Shown: positions 61,560-64,000 of the stretch, one piece after another
Numbering within the stretch: position 1 is the stretch's first letter
Layout: the number at the start of each line of letters is the position of its first letter
Origin: an uncultured Flavobacteriaceae bacterium
GTDB lineage: Bacteria > Bacteroidota > Bacteroidia > Flavobacteriales > Flavobacteriaceae
Direction: 5' to 3'
Assembly: GCA_947503005.1 (NCBI GenBank)
Contig: CANNCA010000001.1
Coordinates: 682,001 to 746,000, forward strand
Length of the DNA: 64,000 nt
Program-made: the position numbers and the translations under genes
Notes under the pieces: generated by a model
Seen by the model: only the letters and a program-made list of their open reading frames with translations
Told to the model about the DNA's origin: nothing
Databases searched by the model: none

Positions 61560-62284
61560 TGGAGGAAGCCTACGAAATATTAAATTACCTGCCAATTCGA
61601 TTTAAAAATCGAACGGAACAGGAGTATATCGAGTTTCTATGGGATTCTTTTGAAAGCAATTATACGAATGAAAAATACCAATTTTCTTTTATGGCGTATC
61701 ATATGCTTTTTATGAGTTTCGTTTATTTCAATGTTTGGCAAATCAAAAAAATACATCAGGAAGATTACGATAAAATCACTCTAGGTTTTAATGATTGTTT
61801 TATTGATGCTTCTTCTCCTTTTACATTTAGCAAAGAAAGTGAAAGCCGAATATTTTTACTCTTTACCTTTTTCGGTTTAGGTAAAGATAAAATTGGTAAT
61901 TACAAAAAACTTGTAAAAAGCAGAAATGAAGTAGCTCACAGCAACGGTCATATTTACTTCCCATCACAAGAAACTGTTAATGAAAAGATTACAGAATTTT
62001 TGAAATTTGCAGATGAAATTCAAGATAAAACCAAGTCCGCTATAGAAGATGGTTTTGAGAAGTTTTTAATAGATAGTCAAGATGAAGAAGAAAGACGATA
62101 TATAGATATTCAAGAACAAATAAACGAGGAATTGATACACGAACATTATATGTCACAAAAGGACATTGAATTTTGTTTGAATTATAATATTACCCAATTA
62201 TCAGAACAACCGAATTATGCCGAAATTGAAAAGATATTTGAAGAATTGAAAACGGAATACACCCAAGAAGAAAGTACTTTATAA
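61559..62284 (+). CDS. HEPN-like helical protein (predicted RNase or partner)
   Basis: Unnamed family. All-helical, 241 aa, with HEPN signature R-N-x-x-x-H in SRNEVAHSNG (Arg122-His127), preceded by helices such as FMAYHMLFMSFVYFNVWQIK and RIFLLFTFFGLGKDKIGNYK, where an R-phi-x4-6-H segment is normally located. C-terminal 100 residues are charged coiled-coil-like (EEERRYIDIQEQINEELIHE). HEPN proteins in toxin and defence systems are frequently RNases. It shares TAATG with the SIR2-like gene, and precedes the Ntn hydrolase by 9 bases. Confidence 0.7.
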   Translation: MEEAYEILNYLPIRFKNRTEQEYIEFLWDSFESNYTNEKYQFSFMAYHMLFMSFVYFNVWQIKKIHQEDYDKITLGFNDCFIDASSPFTFSKESESRIFLLFTFFGLGKDKIGNYKKLVKSRNEVAHSNGHIYFPSQETVNEKITEFLKFADEIQDKTKSAIEDGFEKFLIDSQDEEERRYIDIQEQINEELIHEHYMSQKDIEFCLNYNITQLSEQPNYAEIEKIFEELKTEYTQEESTL

Positions 62285-62293
62285 AACTTTATT

Positions 62294-63334
62294 ATGACTT
62301 TAATAATTGGTTGTATCACAAAAGAATTTGGCATCATAGCTGGAGATACACAATTGTCTTCTGGTGATTTGGCTAGAGGAGAATTTGATAGACTAATTCA
62401 GCATAAGGTACAACAGTATGGTCCAAATTTTATGATGGGTATATTGGGTAAATGGAGCTTTATTGACCCTATGAAAGATGGTACAGGCACTTTGATAGAC
62501 TTTCACAAAACATTACAAAAAGCCTTGCTTAATTCTGAAAACACCAACAAACTCGACTTCCTAAATAAATATCTCCCTGGTAAACCAAATATAGAAGCTA
62601 CGGCCATCTACGTTGCAAAAGATAAGGCATACAAACTGGATTGTGTTACTAGTGATGGAAATACCAAAACCATCAAAAATATCAAGGTACAGGGTAAGTC
62701 ACTAATGTTCAATGAACCCTTTTTTGATACGAATCCAAATTTTGTAGAAGATTTGATTAGAGAGTTTTGCGAGAGTCACAAATTGTCCGATAATCTTCAG
62801 GATACGATATTTCTCTTAAACAATGTTATACTTGATATCATAACAAGGGGTAAAACTTTGAGTTTATCGGTTAAAAATGTTACCCTTACAGGTATTCCAA
62901 ATAGCGTGGGAGGCTACGTTACTATGCAAGTGCTATTAGGAGATGTTCATCACCGTAACTGCTTGCACAATGCCTACCTCGACCCTAAGGTATTCTTGGA
63001 CGGAACTACATTCCCATTCGCTAGATCTGTTGACCACTCAAATAAGACTAATTATGTCGATAATCTTGCTATGATAGCACGAAATACAAACAATTCCAGT
63101 AATAGTATTACAAATGAACTTAAAGAGGTACTACTAAAACAGATTGAGTTTATTAATTCCGAAGAAATTTTTGGAACAGACCTCTTAAATGAGTTGATTG
63201 AAAGAATTAATGACAATTTCGAGATGAAGCTCGTAAAATATCCTGAAGATAAAAGCTCAAACGCCCTACTAACCGGTTTCTTAGGTGATGACGGTACCGA
63301 GGAAAACCACGAATATTATAAAAGATTTTTCTAG
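62294..63334 (+). CDS. Proteasome/HslV-like Ntn hydrolase (predicted N-terminal-Thr protease)
   Basis: The start MTLIIGCITKEFGIIAGDTQ resembles the HslV/proteasome beta start. After Met removal Thr2 becomes residue 1; Asp lies exactly at position 17 (IIAGDTQ), and Lys at 37 (IQHKVQQ) is the best match to the active-site Lys33, with a four-residue insertion. The following FMMGILGKWSFIDP fits the substrate-pocket strand. The C-terminal half (about 150-346) is longer than HslV (about 175 aa) and of unknown type (for example DVHHRNCLHNAYLDPKVFLD). It is last in the operon after SIR2-like and HEPN-like genes. No ATPase partner is seen. Ntn fold is supported by motif only. Confidence 0.68.
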   Translation: MTLIIGCITKEFGIIAGDTQLSSGDLARGEFDRLIQHKVQQYGPNFMMGILGKWSFIDPMKDGTGTLIDFHKTLQKALLNSENTNKLDFLNKYLPGKPNIEATAIYVAKDKAYKLDCVTSDGNTKTIKNIKVQGKSLMFNEPFFDTNPNFVEDLIREFCESHKLSDNLQDTIFLLNNVILDIITRGKTLSLSVKNVTLTGIPNSVGGYVTMQVLLGDVHHRNCLHNAYLDPKVFLDGTTFPFARSVDHSNKTNYVDNLAMIARNTNNSSNSITNELKEVLLKQIEFINSEEIFGTDLLNELIERINDNFEMKLVKYPEDKSSNALLTGFLGDDGTEENHEYYKRFF

Positions 63335-63335
63335 T

Positions 63336-63497
63336 GGTTTCCAATTGTTTACCGTAGCAATGTATGTTTTCGGGCGACTAGTTATCAAAAAGGAGTTTGA
63401 AGGCAAAGAAGAGGGAATGCGCCAAGACCTCTTACAATACTGCAAGCTAGATACCTTTGCAAAGGTTAAAATCTTATCCTATTTAGAGTACATATAG
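63336..63497 (+). pseudogene. Remnant of a DUF2779-like (RNase H-fold) protein C-terminus
   Basis: The plus frame ending at 63497 reads VFGRLVIKKEFEGKEEGMRQ then DLLQYCKLDTFAKVKILSYL and stops. The YCKLDT-x-A-x-VKI-x-YL pattern is typical of the C-terminus of DUF2779/RNase H-like nuclease proteins. There is no upstream continuation, and an in-frame ATG lies inside the Ntn gene, so it is probably a decayed 3' end left at the island edge. Confidence 0.5.
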
Positions 63498-63657
63498 CTG
63501 CAATTATCAATGAAGCACGTTCTAGTTTGCCATATTTTAGTCTTAAGGGTAATCATAATTCGATAAAACGTTAAACTTATGTTAAAGGGTGAGCCTTGCG
63601 GTGCGTCCAAAAAATGACCCCCTGGCAAGCCTTTGATACAGGGCATTTTCAAGAAAA
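63498..63657. other. Right end of the island, non-coding
   Basis: About 160 bases with no coding frame. An 8-bp CGGTGCGT (63599-63606) also occurs near the left end (50884-50891), a possible integrase arm site, weakly supported. Confidence 0.4.
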
Positions 63658-63679
63658 GTTCGAGTCCCGTCCAGACCGC
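63658..63679 (+). repeat. attR of the genomic island (22-bp direct repeat, copy 2)
   Basis: Identical to 50750-50771, covering the last 21 tRNA-Asp bases and one more base. No other tRNA part is present here. Confidence 0.9.
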
Positions 63680-63683
63680 ATTA

Positions 63684-63709
63684 GCCTCTAAGAAATTAGA
63701 GGCTTTTTT
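63684..63709 (+). terminator. Displaced tRNA-Asp terminator beyond attR
   Basis: GCCTCTAA-GAAA-TTAGAGGC followed by six T, 4 bases after attR. In the uninterrupted chromosome it would directly follow tRNA-Asp. Confidence 0.85.
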
Positions 63710-63907
63710 ATGGGTAAGTTTTATTTAGAAGAGCAATATCCAAATATTACTGAGATTTCGTCTAAAGTTAATCCATCGCTTTCTTACAAGCTTACAGAAA
63801 TACTATTGGAAGTTGACGCTGTTGATATTGCGGTAGAGGATTAAAACACTGATTCTGCTTTGAGAGCTTTGCGTAAACTAAGTATTGACTATGAAATTAT
63901 AGAATGA
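63710..63907 (+). pseudogene. Small ORF with an in-frame stop, chromosomal flank
   Basis: ATG at 63710, right after the terminator T run, opens MGKFYLEEQYPNITEISSKV ... VDIAVED, then TAA at 63842-63844. The same frame continues NTDSALRALRKLSIDYEIIE to TGA at 63907. It could be a 44-aa gene or, more likely, a decayed one. Family not recognised. Confidence 0.4.
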
Positions 63908-64000
63908 ATTAAACCTCCGATTAAAATCTAGTTCGATACACATTTGTTTAAATATCATAAGGGGCAGAAGAGTACTAGTCCTGTATGATTTTTTAGGTCT
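63908..64000. other. Right edge of window
   Basis: Short AT-rich sequence; nothing recognised. Confidence 0.4.

Larger units (their letters stand above)
50771..63679. mobile_element. Integrative genomic (defence) island in tRNA-Asp
   Basis: About 12.9 kb between 22-bp direct repeats, with a tyrosine recombinase just inside the left end. Cargo: possible mobilization protein, Fic protein, a type I restriction-modification operon with an extra PD-(D/E)XK-like gene, SIR2-like, HEPN-like and proteasome-like proteins, and a remnant of another gene at the right end. No complete conjugation machinery, so it would be non-conjugative or mobilised in trans. The tRNA's original terminator lies just beyond the right repeat, supporting insertion. 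Confidence 0.88.

Noticed and set aside
63285-63335. Start of the 70-aa ORF overlapping the Ntn gene end
   Set aside because: Only the part after the Ntn stop resembles a protein family; the overlap is incidental.

Overview
The window looks like a chromosomal segment of a marine Flavobacteriaceae member (Bacteroidota). Supporting signs are a T9SS-type C-terminal sorting domain, a SusC/SusD pair, many lipoproteins, an extended S16, a DnaE with a fused N-terminal exonuclease, sulfatases, and Bacteroidota-type promoters (TTG-N19-TAnnTTTG) before tRNA-Asp and rpsP. Species cannot be decided from the sequence alone.

Layout. 1-4034: end of a large secreted metalloprotease plus a lipoprotein. 4039-6651: housekeeping block pth, rplY(ctc), prs and tRNA-Leu(CAA). 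6788-18840: carbohydrate locus with uxaC, two DUF1080 proteins, a Gfo/Idh/MocA oxidoreductase, a PmoA/DUF6807 protein, a LacI-type regulator and SusD/SusC. CGTTAACG palindromes in the uxaC/DUF1080 gap and upstream of susC, plus a near match before the regulator, suggest one local regulon. 18841-19796: long intergenic region with operators, a frameshifted small ORF and a 56-aa membrane protein. 19797-24108: dinB and a second DnaE-type polymerase. 24270-26773: BLUF photosensor, then a convergent type II-like C5-methylase/endonuclease pair. 27127-35500: molybdopterin oxidoreductase, trehalase, glutaryl-CoA-dehydrogenase-like enzyme, Rieske oxygenase, APC permease and trmN6. 35636-42834: CHRD/cupredoxin lipoprotein, two sulfatases, a Tat-exported TIM-barrel isomerase, and rimM/rpsP. 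43010-50566: dnaE, trxA, a cadherin-like/malectin lipoprotein and a DUF58 protein.

50697-63679: a genomic island of about 12.9 kb integrated in the 3' end of tRNA-Asp(GTC), bounded by a 22-bp direct repeat. It carries a tyrosine recombinase, a possible mobilization protein, a Fic protein preceded by a cluster of TACGGCAAAT-type repeats, and a defence operon. The operon order is hsdR, a PD-(D/E)XK-like protein, an HsdM-HsdS fusion, a SIR2-like protein, a HEPN-like protein and a proteasome/HslV-like Ntn hydrolase, with three successive TAATG stop/start overlaps. The displaced tRNA-Asp terminator lies just outside the right repeat.

The most promising undescribed system is the SIR2 + HEPN + Ntn-hydrolase trio coupled to this type I restriction-modification operon. 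The predicted protease has a penultimate Thr, an Asp at exactly position 17 counted from that Thr, and a candidate Lys, matching the proteasome/HslV active-site arrangement. Its role as an abortive-infection or guard module is inference.
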